From assembly GCA_028281535.1 (NCBI GenBank), contig JANQJS010000007.1:1-45782 (forward strand): a stretch of DNA of 45,782 nucleotides. Reading direction: 5' to 3'. Of the stretch, positions 36,892 to 44,979 are shown piece by piece. How positions within the stretch are numbered: position 1 is the stretch's first letter; every line of letters starts with the position of its first letter. Origin of the DNA: Sedimentisphaerales bacterium (GTDB taxonomy: Bacteria; Planctomycetota; Phycisphaerae; Sedimentisphaerales; SM23-30). The position numbers were made by a program, and so were the translations under genes. A model generated the notes under the pieces. That model had not been told where the DNA came from, searched no databases, and saw only the letters and a list, made by a program, of their open reading frames with translations.

Positions 36892-37791
36892 TTAGGGACT
36901 GACGAATCGATAATTGCCACGATTTTGCCTGGCGATAAGCCTTAAACTATCCTCACCACTATTATCAGCAAACGCAATTGTATGAATGGGAATACGACTA
37001 ATTTGATTTGTGGCTCGTATCTGATCAACAACAGAATCATTCTCAAATTCCCCATCCGAGAGAAGCCAGATCGCATCTGGTTTTAAACGCAAAGCAAATT
37101 GAATCGCTTTCGTTGGATCTGTCGAACCAGCCGCCGGAACGGTTCGTGCCCATTCAAAATAAATCTCGCGGTTGTGCCGACTCGCTTTAACAAGTCCTTC
37201 AGCCTCCATCTTTAGATAATCGACATCATAAAATATGATAAAAAATGACATGCGAGATGTTAATGACTCTATTGAGTGAAACAACTCATTTCTTGCAGCA
37301 TCAAGTCGGCCATTTGCCATACTCGCAGAACGGTCAACGACATAAACAAATTTCCCGCCCCTGGCTTGCAATCCAAAAAATGTGGCACCTAATTCACCAA
37401 GATTACTCTGACTCATAAAGCTGGCCCAATTACCTGAAAGTGAATTTTCCAAATCACTAGGTGACATTTTCATGGATATCGTAGGCTCTGATGTTGTGAT
37501 CTGAGAAATCTCTTCGAGAACTTGTACATCAGGTTGCTGCGGGGTTTGGATAGCCCAAGGATTCAAAGCTGATACCTGAATGGCATCCAATGGCTGCTGT
37601 TCTGCAATCAAATCTTTTGAGTCTGACACCTCAATAGATACTTTCTTGCCATCATGAATTTTCCCTGGCTTGCCTGGCCTGGATTGTGTAATCAACAAAA
37701 GTAAAATGACCAGCAGCACATGGATCAAGATAGACCCTGACCAACTACTAATTTGTGCAACTTTTTGTTGTCGACGATACTTAAAGATCAT
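36892..37791 (-). CDS. Membrane-anchored von Willebrand A-like protein
   Basis: 299 residues. One N-terminal membrane helix (about 19-36, GSILIHVLLVILLLLITQS), a polar linker of about 100 residues, then a vWA-type domain (about 145-299) with an intact MIDAS: D153-x-S155-x-S157 in VVDRSASM, Thr in AGSTDPTKAI and Asp in LLSDGEFENDS. vWA domains bind divalent metal and protein ligands, and the domain faces the periplasm if the anchor is a signal-anchor. The N-terminus resembles a TonB/TolA-like anchor helix. It heads the operon with exbB, two exbD, TPR and J-like genes. It could be the moving partner of the ExbBD stator. A promoter should lie in the 169-base divergent gap upstream. Confidence 0.85.
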   Translation of the reverse strand: MIFKYRRQQKVAQISSWSGSILIHVLLVILLLLITQSRPGKPGKIHDGKKVSIEVSDSKDLIAEQQPLDAIQVSALNPWAIQTPQQPDVQVLEEISQITTSEPTISMKMSPSDLENSLSGNWASFMSQSNLGELGATFFGLQARGGKFVYVVDRSASMANGRLDAARNELFHSIESLTSRMSFFIIFYDVDYLKMEAEGLVKASRHNREIYFEWARTVPAAGSTDPTKAIQFALRLKPDAIWLLSDGEFENDSVVDQIRATNQISRIPIHTIAFADNSGEDSLRLIARQNRGNYRFVSP

Positions 37792-37960
37792 TGAAGGTTC
37801 TCACCAAAAACGGACGATGTTGTTGGCTTCATATTATAATAACTACTTATCTTGCAGGAAATTAAAAATATCAACTTTCTGGTTGGAAAAAGGCGGTTCC
37901 TTTGCTAAGCTCATTGAAATCACACAACCCCCGCAATGAATCCAGGTTTATATATATTTT

Positions 37961-39115
37961 ATGGCGTTCAATTTGAAAATGACAAGGATGAATCAAAAAA
38001 ATCTACTTACGACACTTTTAGTATTCATCATTTTGATGGGCACATCATTTGGCTGTGAAAATGAAAAAACAATCAGCCCCAAACCCCCTACCGCAAAAAC
38101 ACAACCAATCCCTCACCGAGGCGTCAATCATGCACATATTCACCGACAAAATCGCGGTTATGGCTCAGAAACATCTGCCAAAGAATTAACCTATCTTAAA
38201 ACAATCGGCATCAATGCAATAGCTGTAACACCATTTGGCTACCAAAGATCAGCAACCTCTGACACAATTATCAACGCTTCAAGCCAAAATCAGAATGGGC
38301 GATTGCGCGACCCGACTTTATCGCATCAGAATATTGCAAACGAAATAGAGAATGCTAGACAATTGGGCCTAAAAGTCGTTCTTAAGCCACATATCTGGTC
38401 AAGAGCTTTTCACGATGGAAATGAATGGCATGGCACGATCAGACAAAATTCTCAACAGGAACATGACAAATGGTGGAATGATTACCAGGATTTAGCGATT
38501 TATTTTGCAAAACTTGCCCAGAATACACAATGTGAGATCTATTGCATTGGCACAGAACTGGCGATGATGACCATGCAGTACCCACAGGAATGGCGAAACC
38601 TTATCAAAACCATAAAAACAATTTACCATGGCAAATTAACCTATGCGGCTCACTGGGATCAAGAATATCAAGCGATCGAATTCTGGGATCAACTGGACTA
38701 CATTGGCATCACGGCCTACTTTCCACTTCATGCACCAGATAATGCTAACATCAAACAACTCACCACAGCATGGCAACCACATATCCCCCCCATGGAAACG
38801 ATTCAGGCTAAATTCCAAAAACCCATACTCTTTTTAGAGGCTGGATATCGGCCTGTTACTGGCCACTATAAAACACCCTGGACCTATGATGGTGGAACTC
38901 CAGACCAAAATGCTCAATCCAATGCATACCAGGCACTCTTTGAAGTATTTTCACCCAAACCCTGGTGGCATGGCATCTATATCTGGAAAACATTTACCGA
39001 TCCGAATAGATATGGACGAAGACCAAGTCGGAACGATTTTAAATTCCGCGACACCCCCTCAGAAAAAATCATCCAACATTGGTTTCAAACACAAAAAAAC
39101 AGCTTAACAGATTAA
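37961..39115 (+). CDS. Lipoprotein with GH113-like (beta-mannanase-like) TIM-barrel
   Basis: 384 residues, a lipoprotein signal near MNQKNLLTTLLVFIILMGTS ending GTSFGC (lipobox Cys32), then a TIM-barrel hydrolase domain. The pattern HRGVNHAHIHRQNRGYGSET at the first strand, LKVVLKPHIW, CIGTEL (E199, acid/base candidate), YIGITAYFP and ILFLEAGYRP (E293, nucleophile candidate) follows the order of family GH113 enzymes, which cleave beta-1,4-mannan-type chains. Substrate is not established here. Start choice is uncertain: ATGs at 37961, 37979 and 37988 are in frame and none has a strong ribosome site, but the shortest version (MNQKNLL) gives the most canonical lipoprotein signal. It is divergent from the vWA operon and shares no genes with it. 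Confidence 0.78.
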   Translation: MAFNLKMTRMNQKNLLTTLLVFIILMGTSFGCENEKTISPKPPTAKTQPIPHRGVNHAHIHRQNRGYGSETSAKELTYLKTIGINAIAVTPFGYQRSATSDTIINASSQNQNGRLRDPTLSHQNIANEIENARQLGLKVVLKPHIWSRAFHDGNEWHGTIRQNSQQEHDKWWNDYQDLAIYFAKLAQNTQCEIYCIGTELAMMTMQYPQEWRNLIKTIKTIYHGKLTYAAHWDQEYQAIEFWDQLDYIGITAYFPLHAPDNANIKQLTTAWQPHIPPMETIQAKFQKPILFLEAGYRPVTGHYKTPWTYDGGTPDQNAQSNAYQALFEVFSPKPWWHGIYIWKTFTDPNRYGRRPSRNDFKFRDTPSEKIIQHWFQTQKNSLTD

Positions 39116-39210
39116 TCTTTTCTTAGTTGCAATCCTCGCCTGGATCAGTAAAATACCGACGTTAACTGGGAAATCATCTTAATTTAAGAAAAAACCGAAA
39201 GGATAGTGCC

Positions 39211-39792
39211 GTGTCAGAACTCAGCAACGAAGATCGTTATTTTATGCAAAAAGATGAAGAATTACGGGCAAAAATGAGAGCCGAACTGGAGCAAAAAGCT
39301 CAAGAGCTCGAACATCACGAAGCCGTCTCAGAGCACACAGGCATAAATGATGAATCAACCTCAAAGCATATCAAAGATCTTGGCTTTGATGCAGATACAA
39401 TTCCCGTATTACACTTAATGCCTCTTGTGGCGGTAGCTTGGGCAGATGGCGAAGTCTCTCACGACGAAAAAGAAGTCATTTTATCAGCCGCCAGTGCTCA
39501 TGGTATCGAACCTGGCACACCAGCAGCCACCCTGCTTACATCGATGCTGGAAGTAAAACCTTCCGATGCGGTTGCTCATCAAGTATTAGAAGTGCTTCGT
39601 GAAATTCTCATCGCAAAAGATATGCACCCGCACAGCATTGTCGAAGCCTGCCTGGATGTCGCTCAAGCCAGCGGTGGTTTCTTTGGTCTAGGCAATAAAG
39701 TCAGCGGCGATGAAAAAGAACTCATCGAAAAAATCTCCGCAACATTTAATGCTGACAAACAGAAAGAAATTTCTGAACTGTTAGATCTATAA
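39211..39792 (+). CDS. TerB-like protein
   Basis: 193 residues. An N-terminal helical stretch rich in Glu and Lys (about 8-40, a likely coiled coil) leads to a domain at about 60-190 with LMPLVAVAWADGEVSHDEKE, the acidic metal-binding motif of the TerB/DjlA-like fold. The family is named for tellurite resistance operons, but lone TerB-like proteins without other ter genes occur widely and are of unknown role. The GTG start at 39211 is preceded by AAAGGA at a suitable distance. It is convergent with the PQQ-type gene at 39807 and shows no other ter neighbours, so resistance to tellurite is not implied. Confidence 0.8.
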   Translation: MSELSNEDRYFMQKDEELRAKMRAELEQKAQELEHHEAVSEHTGINDESTSKHIKDLGFDADTIPVLHLMPLVAVAWADGEVSHDEKEVILSAASAHGIEPGTPAATLLTSMLEVKPSDAVAHQVLEVLREILIAKDMHPHSIVEACLDVAQASGGFFGLGNKVSGDEKELIEKISATFNADKQKEISELLDL

Positions 39793-39806
39793 TTAGACAC
39801 TAATTG

Positions 39807-41999
39807 CTAGGGCACACTCACAAGATCATTGGCACTAAACGAAACTGAAGTAATATCAAAATTGATATTATTCCCGGTATCCAATGCCCCTGCATCTTTG
39901 ATTGACAGCTTGATTGTGCACTTATCGAAATCAATATCTAGTTTCGCAACAAAACCATTACCACCTTTTGGTTTTTTATATGAAAATTTACGCCCTTTTT
40001 TATTGGTAAAACTTTGATCTGGAATTACTTCATTAAAACTGCCCCATGTCACTGTCACTGCTTCGTTAACCAGATTTAAATTCAAATCTACTGCAGCGAT
40101 CTGGCCACTCAAGTTAAGTGAGGAGCCTTTTTTATTGGTTTTCACTGCCGCCTTGGTGGTATCCAATATATCAGCAACACCTGTCATCAAACAAAGAGGC
40201 AAAGTTTTTTTACCTAAAAGAGCAGTTTCAACAGTATCCTCTTCATCAAAATCACCAAAACTGACAAACACATCAAATGGCGTCGACAAGCCACTCAAAT
40301 CCACTCCTTTTGCACTGATTGAAAATGTTCCTTTATTCAAATCAATCTTCAAGGATGTCCCCGTCGGAATCTTTTTACTTAACTTACCTTTTTTCACATC
40401 GCCTTCGGCAAGATCAATCGTTTCACTAAAGATGCCATCACCAATATCGAAAGTAAAATCATCAGCCCCCGTCAGCTCATTGGCATTGGTCGTCAAAGTG
40501 CCAGACAGTGAAATCTGATCCACAGGGTTCTGGCGATCTTTACCAGCTTTAACAGAAATTTTTGTGACACCTAGGCTATCAGCAACGGGAGCTTCTTCAT
40601 CATTGGCTTGCAACCTGAAAATATGGCCACCAGTGCCTGTCGTTCCACCATTTTCGCTGGCAACTAGAAACAATTCATTATTCTCTCCCATGCCAAATCC
40701 ACGGATATACATGTTGAGGGAATTGCCTTCAACCTCCAACTCTTTTATAATAGCATCATCTAAGTCTGTGTAAAACAATCTCCCTTTCTTACCGCCACCT
40801 TTTCCAACCCAGTCACCAAAAACATACATACCATCCAGAGCGGAACCATTAGCAGACTCATAAACATAACCCCCTATGACACTCACGCCTTCATCATGAT
40901 CATATTCAACCAGGGGATCCACCAATCCTGCGGGTAATCCTGCCAAATCATCAGAAACAAAAACCTCTGCATCAAATGTTTGCGGATCAAAAACAAAATT
41001 AAATCGAAACTGCCCTTCTTTTTCATTCCAGCCAAAATTCTGATTTGCTTGCACTAGATTAACCTCTTCAATATCTTCCTCACCCACATCCGCAACCAAT
41101 AATGCCCCGGAACTAGGCTCTATACTCATACGGTATGGATTCCTAAAACCATAAGCATAGATTTCATCCACCCCTTCAATTCCTACCAGTGGATTACTGG
41201 CAGGAACACGATATGCACCATTATTACTGATAGCATCAGCACTACCTGGCGTTAGCGAAGGATGCAATGGGGCAATTTTTAATATTGAACCGTAGACATT
41301 TGAATGGTCCTGACTAATATTATTGGGAAAACCATTATCACCGCCCGCAAAATCAGAACCCCCATCGCCTATCGCAATACAGAGATAGTCATTCTCATCG
41401 AAAACCAAAGCTCCCGCATTATGCCAATATTGCGGCTGATCAATTCGTAAGATATCACGACGACTCGCTGGATCTACTTGATCAGGAAAATTTGGATCGA
41501 CCGTCCACTCAGCAACAACGCTCTCATGGTCAAAAAAGAAAAAACCAGGATGAGTAAAATCTGCATTAAATGTAGTATCTTGACTAAAATAAGTATAAAC
41601 TTTTCCAAATCCGGGTAGCTCGCTATCATCAAAATCAGGATGGAAAGCCAACCCCAATAATCCTCGTTCATCTTCACCATTAAATGAAATATCAACGACT
41701 TGATCCGTAATATCCATAAACGGTGTTCCCAAGACAGCGCCATTTTCAATAATTTTGACGACGCCAGCCTGTTCAACTACAAATAATCGATTACTGCCAT
41801 CGCCTGCATTTGCCAAATGCACTGGAGCACTAAAGCCGTCTGCGACTTCAGTCAATACCGCAGAGATATTTCCTTTTTGAATCGATTGCGGAAAAGGGTT
41901 CGTCAGTGGCGTTTGGCCCATTAATAACGAATTAAAACCAAGAGTTACCAATAATAATGAGTAAAGTGACTTCAATGATTTGATTAGGTCCAGCTGCAT
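39807..41999 (-). CDS. Secreted PQQ-type sugar dehydrogenase-like protein with duplicated C-terminal domain
   Basis: 730 residues. A Sec signal (about 1-28, LYSLLLVTLGFNSLLMGQ) precedes a six-bladed beta-propeller (about 45-470) of the soluble glucose/aldose dehydrogenase family: LTEVADGFSAPVHLANAGDG, DERGLLGLAFHPDF, WHNAGALVFDENDYLCIAIG, NPYRMSIEPSSGALLVADVG and VNLVQANQNFGWNEKEGQ. The residue after about 485 contains two similar beta-rich repeats, each starting with a Lys-rich strand (KISVKAGKDR; KAAVKTNKKG) and ending in an Asp-Phe-Asp-type strand. They are not part of classical enzymes and may bind surface glycans. Whether it still uses PQQ cannot be read securely. It is isolated between convergent tails, with a 338-base upstream gap. 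Confidence 0.82.
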   Translation of the reverse strand: MQLDLIKSLKSLYSLLLVTLGFNSLLMGQTPLTNPFPQSIQKGNISAVLTEVADGFSAPVHLANAGDGSNRLFVVEQAGVVKIIENGAVLGTPFMDITDQVVDISFNGEDERGLLGLAFHPDFDDSELPGFGKVYTYFSQDTTFNADFTHPGFFFFDHESVVAEWTVDPNFPDQVDPASRRDILRIDQPQYWHNAGALVFDENDYLCIAIGDGGSDFAGGDNGFPNNISQDHSNVYGSILKIAPLHPSLTPGSADAISNNGAYRVPASNPLVGIEGVDEIYAYGFRNPYRMSIEPSSGALLVADVGEEDIEEVNLVQANQNFGWNEKEGQFRFNFVFDPQTFDAEVFVSDDLAGLPAGLVDPLVEYDHDEGVSVIGGYVYESANGSALDGMYVFGDWVGKGGGKKGRLFYTDLDDAIIKELEVEGNSLNMYIRGFGMGENNELFLVASENGGTTGTGGHIFRLQANDEEAPVADSLGVTKISVKAGKDRQNPVDQISLSGTLTTNANELTGADDFTFDIGDGIFSETIDLAEGDVKKGKLSKKIPTGTSLKIDLNKGTFSISAKGVDLSGLSTPFDVFVSFGDFDEEDTVETALLGKKTLPLCLMTGVADILDTTKAAVKTNKKGSSLNLSGQIAAVDLNLNLVNEAVTVTWGSFNEVIPDQSFTNKKGRKFSYKKPKGGNGFVAKLDIDFDKCTIKLSIKDAGALDTGNNINFDITSVSFSANDLVSVP

Positions 42000-42337
42000 A
42001 ACAAAACCTCCATATAGTTTAATGTTAAACTAACGACATTATTTGTTAAATGAGTGAGAGAGAAACAGAAACGGTGATGCTTTGCGCATTGTTTTGTATT
42101 GTGCGTTTCCCAAATTTAATAATATTGTGTTGATTCTATAGAATAATCATATTTTGAATAGTTAAATTCTGCTATTCCGACATTTTTTCTGAAATATGGA
42201 ATTCTGACATTTCGATGACATAAACTCATCAATTATTCATTTGTTTTGACATTAAAATCCAACATGTTACACTATGCACTTTTTGATATGGGTAGATGGG
42301 CGGGGGGTAAAATGTTAAAATAGGAAAGAAGGACATC
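42000..42337. other. Intergenic region between the PQQ-type gene and the DUF1015 gene
   Basis: 338 AT-rich bases divergently flanked (the PQQ gene reads leftward, DUF1015 rightward). It must hold both promoters. A candidate for the rightward direction is given separately at 42246-42273. I see no gene, and no strong hairpin. The leftward promoter could not be located. Confidence 0.5.
42246..42273 (+). promoter_or_regulatory. Probable sigma-70 promoter for DUF1015-serC
   Basis: TTGACA at 42246-42251 is a perfect -35 hexamer. After 16 bases, TACACT (42268-42273) matches TATAAT at four positions and is preceded by TGT, an extended -10 feature. Transcription would begin about 60 bases before the DUF1015 start, leaving room for the AAGGA ribosome site near 42328. 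Confidence 0.5.
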
Positions 42338-43675
42338 ATGAATGTAATCCCTTTTAAGGGCTATCGTTACGACGCTTCTGTCGTTGGAAATCCAGGTGAC
42401 TGTGTGGCCCCGCCATACGATGTGATCGACGCTGATCAACAGGACGATCTTTATGCTCGAAATGAAAATAATGTTGTCCGCTTGATTAAGGCAAAACCTG
42501 AGTCAAATGACAACGACACCAACAATGTCTATACCCGTGCAGCTGAATCCCTCAAAGCTTTTATCAGCAGCGGCGCTCTTGTCGAAGAAGACAAAGACTC
42601 TATATATGTATATAGTCAAGATTTCAAGCTCGGCGACCAAACCATCACCCGAAATGGCTTTATCGCACTGGGTCAATTGCAAGCCTATGGTGACAAAATC
42701 AAACCCCACGAACAAACCCTCGCTGGGCCAAAAGCAGATCGACTGAATTTGACCCGCGCGATTAAAACCCAGGTTGGCCAGATTTTCATGCTTTATAGTG
42801 ATGCTGAAAAAACCATTGATGCCATCCTTGCCAAAGCCTGCCAAGGCCAACCACTCACCTCACACACTGATGAAGATCAAGTGGTTCATAATCTATATGT
42901 GATTAATGACGAGCAGGACATTGCTACAATCACGAAAGTTATGGGTGACAAAGATGTCTTTATCGCCGATGGTCATCATCGTTATGAAACCGCATTGAAC
43001 TACAAGGCAGAATCTGGCAACCCAAAGGCTGATTACCAGCTCATGACCTTTGTAAACACACACAATGAAGGGCTCGTTGTTTTACCTACCCATCGCCTGG
43101 TACATAGCGTTAAAAATTTCAATCCTGAAGAATTGGTCGAAAGCTTAAAAGGACAATTTGATGTTGCCCAGCTTACTTTCGACGACATGCTGGATAAAAA
43201 AGAGAAACAACAAGCCATGACAGACGCACTCATTGCCGAATTCGAAATCGGCCAGCGTGCATTTGGCATGTACTTCAATAATGGTTCATTCTATGTAGCG
43301 ACTTTAAGAGATATCTCAAATATGGAAGTCGCTGCTCCTAATCAAAGCCAAGCCTGGCGTGAATTGGATGTGTCTATTTTACACAAACTCATCCTGGAAC
43401 AACATCTCGGAATCGACGAAGCGGCTTTAACCGCCCAATCTAATGTAAAATACATTAAGGATTTTGGAGATGCCACAGCTCGTGCTATGGACCGCGTTGA
43501 TAGCGGCGAAGCTCAAGGATTATTCTTTATGAACCCAACCCGCATCGAAGACGTGGAAGCCGTTGCCATGGGCGGCGAAAAAATGCCTCAAAAAAGCACC
43601 TTCTTTTTCCCAAAAATATTTTCAGGACTCGTTTTGAATTGCCTGGAAGAAAAAGAAGCCTTATTAAACGCATAA
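42338..43675 (+). CDS. DUF1015 family protein
   Basis: 445 residues, the family's usual length (about 400-450). The N-terminus reads IPFKGYRYDASVVGNPGDCV and then APPYDVIDADQQDDLY, the family hallmark, and DGHHRYETAL at 211-220 is a nucleotide/phosphate-binding-like motif also seen in ParB/sulfiredoxin-type proteins, including the archaeal ADP-dependent serine kinase SerK. The remaining C-terminal part has no recognised catalytic motif. No signal peptide or membrane helix. It is 52 bases (64 to my preferred ATG) before serC, and families of this type frequently neighbour serine-pathway genes. The AAGGA ribosome site is about 8 bases before ATG. Function is unknown. A role in serine or phosphoserine metabolism is inferred. 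Confidence 0.9.
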   Translation: MNVIPFKGYRYDASVVGNPGDCVAPPYDVIDADQQDDLYARNENNVVRLIKAKPESNDNDTNNVYTRAAESLKAFISSGALVEEDKDSIYVYSQDFKLGDQTITRNGFIALGQLQAYGDKIKPHEQTLAGPKADRLNLTRAIKTQVGQIFMLYSDAEKTIDAILAKACQGQPLTSHTDEDQVVHNLYVINDEQDIATITKVMGDKDVFIADGHHRYETALNYKAESGNPKADYQLMTFVNTHNEGLVVLPTHRLVHSVKNFNPEELVESLKGQFDVAQLTFDDMLDKKEKQQAMTDALIAEFEIGQRAFGMYFNNGSFYVATLRDISNMEVAAPNQSQAWRELDVSILHKLILEQHLGIDEAALTAQSNVKYIKDFGDATARAMDRVDSGEAQGLFFMNPTRIEDVEAVAMGGEKMPQKSTFFFPKIFSGLVLNCLEEKEALLNA

Positions 43676-43739
43676 AATATTTTATTCATTAACTTTTTGT
43701 CGGGTCTGACCCGGTATACAACGATAAATGGAGAATCAA

Positions 43740-44828
43740 ATGGATCGCCTTCACAATTATTATGCTGGTCCTGCAGCATTACCTACAGAAGTACTCGAAG
43801 AAGCCCGCGAAGAATTGCTTAACTTTCAATCGAGCGGCTGCAGCGTCATGGAAACCTCTCACCGCAGCAAAGAATATGATGCAGTACACAACGAAGCGGT
43901 TTCTCTGGTAAAAGAACTGATGGGACTGGATGACAAATTCCATGTCATCATGGTACAAGGTGGTGCAAGTTCTCAATTTGCCATGGTGCCAATGAACTTA
44001 CTGAGTGAAGGAAAATCAGCTGATTACGTTTTAACAGGCTCATGGAGTCAAAAAGCGATCAAAGAAGCTAAAAACATCGGCACTGTTCGTGTTGCAGCTG
44101 ACACATCAGTCGATGGCGTTTTTACCAGCCTACCCAAACAAGATGAATTGGATTTAGATAGCAATGCAACCTATTGCCATATTACATCCAATAATACGAT
44201 TTTTGGTACACAGTTCCGCACGTTTCCAAATGTTGGCAATGTACCATTAGTGGCTGACATGTCGAGTGATATTTTGTCTCACAAATTTGACCCAAGTCCA
44301 TTTGGTATCATCTACGCTGGTGCTCAGAAAAACCTGGGGCCATCGGGCGTTACACTCGTCATTATTCGGGATGACGTCTTACAACAGTGCAACACAAATC
44401 TACCGACCATGTTTACTTATAAAACACATGTCGATAAAAACTCATTATATAATACGCCTCCAACTTTTGGCATCTATCTGATGAACAAAGTTCTCAACTG
44501 GATTAAATCCAATGGCGGCATCAAAGGTGTGGCAAAAGAAAATACTGCCAAAGCCGAATTACTCTATGGCACAATCGATAATTCAAATGGCTTTTACGTC
44601 AACAATATTCCTGCAGATGATCGTTCACAAATGAACGTAGTCTTCCGTCTTCCAAGTGAAGATCTAGAGAAAAAATTTGTGGCAGATGGTCTTGATGCTG
44701 GATTTTTAGGGCTCAAAGGACACCGAAGTGTTGGTGGCATCCGAATTTCAATGTATAACGCCACCCGCCTAAGTTCGATCGAAAAATTCGTTGGATTCAT
44801 GAACGATTTTTCTGCCAAAAATGGCTAA
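43740..44828 (+). CDS. serC: Phosphoserine aminotransferase
   Basis: PLP enzyme converting 3-phosphohydroxypyruvate and glutamate to phosphoserine, the second step of serine synthesis. 362 residues. The N-terminus HNYYAGPAALPTEVLEEARE is the canonical SerC start, and MVQGGASSQFAMVPMNLL, GSWSQKAIKEA, the PLP lysine K197 in YAGAQKNLGPSGV, and NTPPTFGIYLMNKVLNWI all match. I start at ATG 43740, because GGAG stands 6 bases before it. An ATG at 43728 is also in frame. The protein ends RRSVGGIRISMYNAT-like then FVGFMNDF (family C-terminus; GHRSVGGIRISMYNA). It follows DUF1015 in the same direction and precedes trpB after a repeat-bearing gap. Serine is a TrpB substrate, so the order makes metabolic sense. 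Confidence 0.97.
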   Translation: MDRLHNYYAGPAALPTEVLEEAREELLNFQSSGCSVMETSHRSKEYDAVHNEAVSLVKELMGLDDKFHVIMVQGGASSQFAMVPMNLLSEGKSADYVLTGSWSQKAIKEAKNIGTVRVAADTSVDGVFTSLPKQDELDLDSNATYCHITSNNTIFGTQFRTFPNVGNVPLVADMSSDILSHKFDPSPFGIIYAGAQKNLGPSGVTLVIIRDDVLQQCNTNLPTMFTYKTHVDKNSLYNTPPTFGIYLMNKVLNWIKSNGGIKGVAKENTAKAELLYGTIDNSNGFYVNNIPADDRSQMNVVFRLPSEDLEKKFVADGLDAGFLGLKGHRSVGGIRISMYNATRLSSIEKFVGFMNDFSAKNG

Positions 44829-44843
44829 TAAGTAAAAAACAGG

Positions 44844-44871
44844 GTGCCATGCCCATACTTGTATGGGCATG
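44844..44871. repeat. REP-like hairpin unit, left
   Basis: A 28-base unit starting GTGCCATGCCCATAC and ending GTATGGGCATG. Its arms 44848-44858 and 44861-44871 pair over 11 bases with a two-base loop. It begins 16 bases after the serC stop. No T run follows, so it is a poor intrinsic terminator. It pairs with the unit at 44898-44925, which is its inverted relative: the first 7 and last 4 bases are identical after reverse complement, and the internal arm differs by paired changes. Confidence 0.65.
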
Positions 44872-44897
44872 CATTCGTTATAATTTGACTGAATTAA

Positions 44898-44925
44898 CAT
44901 GCTCACCTAAACGTGAGTATGGCAC
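44898..44925. repeat. REP-like hairpin unit, right (inverted)
   Basis: A 28-base unit CATGCTCAC, loop CTAAAC, GTGAGTATG, then GCAC. The 9-bp arms include one G-T wobble. Reverse complemented it begins GTGCCATACTCACG, like the left unit, so the two form an inverted pair (outer GTGCCAT/ATGGCAC) separated by 26 bases. The same right half occurs at 12771-12788 with one change, and a weak copy at 11932-11960. Confidence 0.65.
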
Positions 44926-44952
44926 TGAAAATAATGAACATTCCATTCATTA

Positions 44953-44971
44953 TTTAGTATATAATACTAAA
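44953..44971. promoter_or_regulatory. 19-base perfect palindrome before trpB
   Basis: TTTAGTAT (44953-44960), centre ATA, ATACTAAA (44964-44971) form perfect 8-base arms, and the centre contains TATAAT (44960-44965), a -10-like hexamer. It ends 8 bases before the trpB ATG and covers its weak ribosome site. It could be an operator or an RNA hairpin limiting translation. It does not match the enteric TrpR operator sequence. Confidence 0.5.
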
Positions 44972-44979
44972 GATCACTC

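Noticed and set aside
39211-39792. Tellurite-resistance locus
   Set aside because: Only a TerB-like domain is present, with no terA, terC, terD, terE or terZ neighbours.
43701-43713. Inverted repeat CGGGT-CTG-ACCCG between DUF1015 and serC
   Set aside because: Arms are only five bases, no T run follows and it has no related copy that I noticed, so chance is sufficient.
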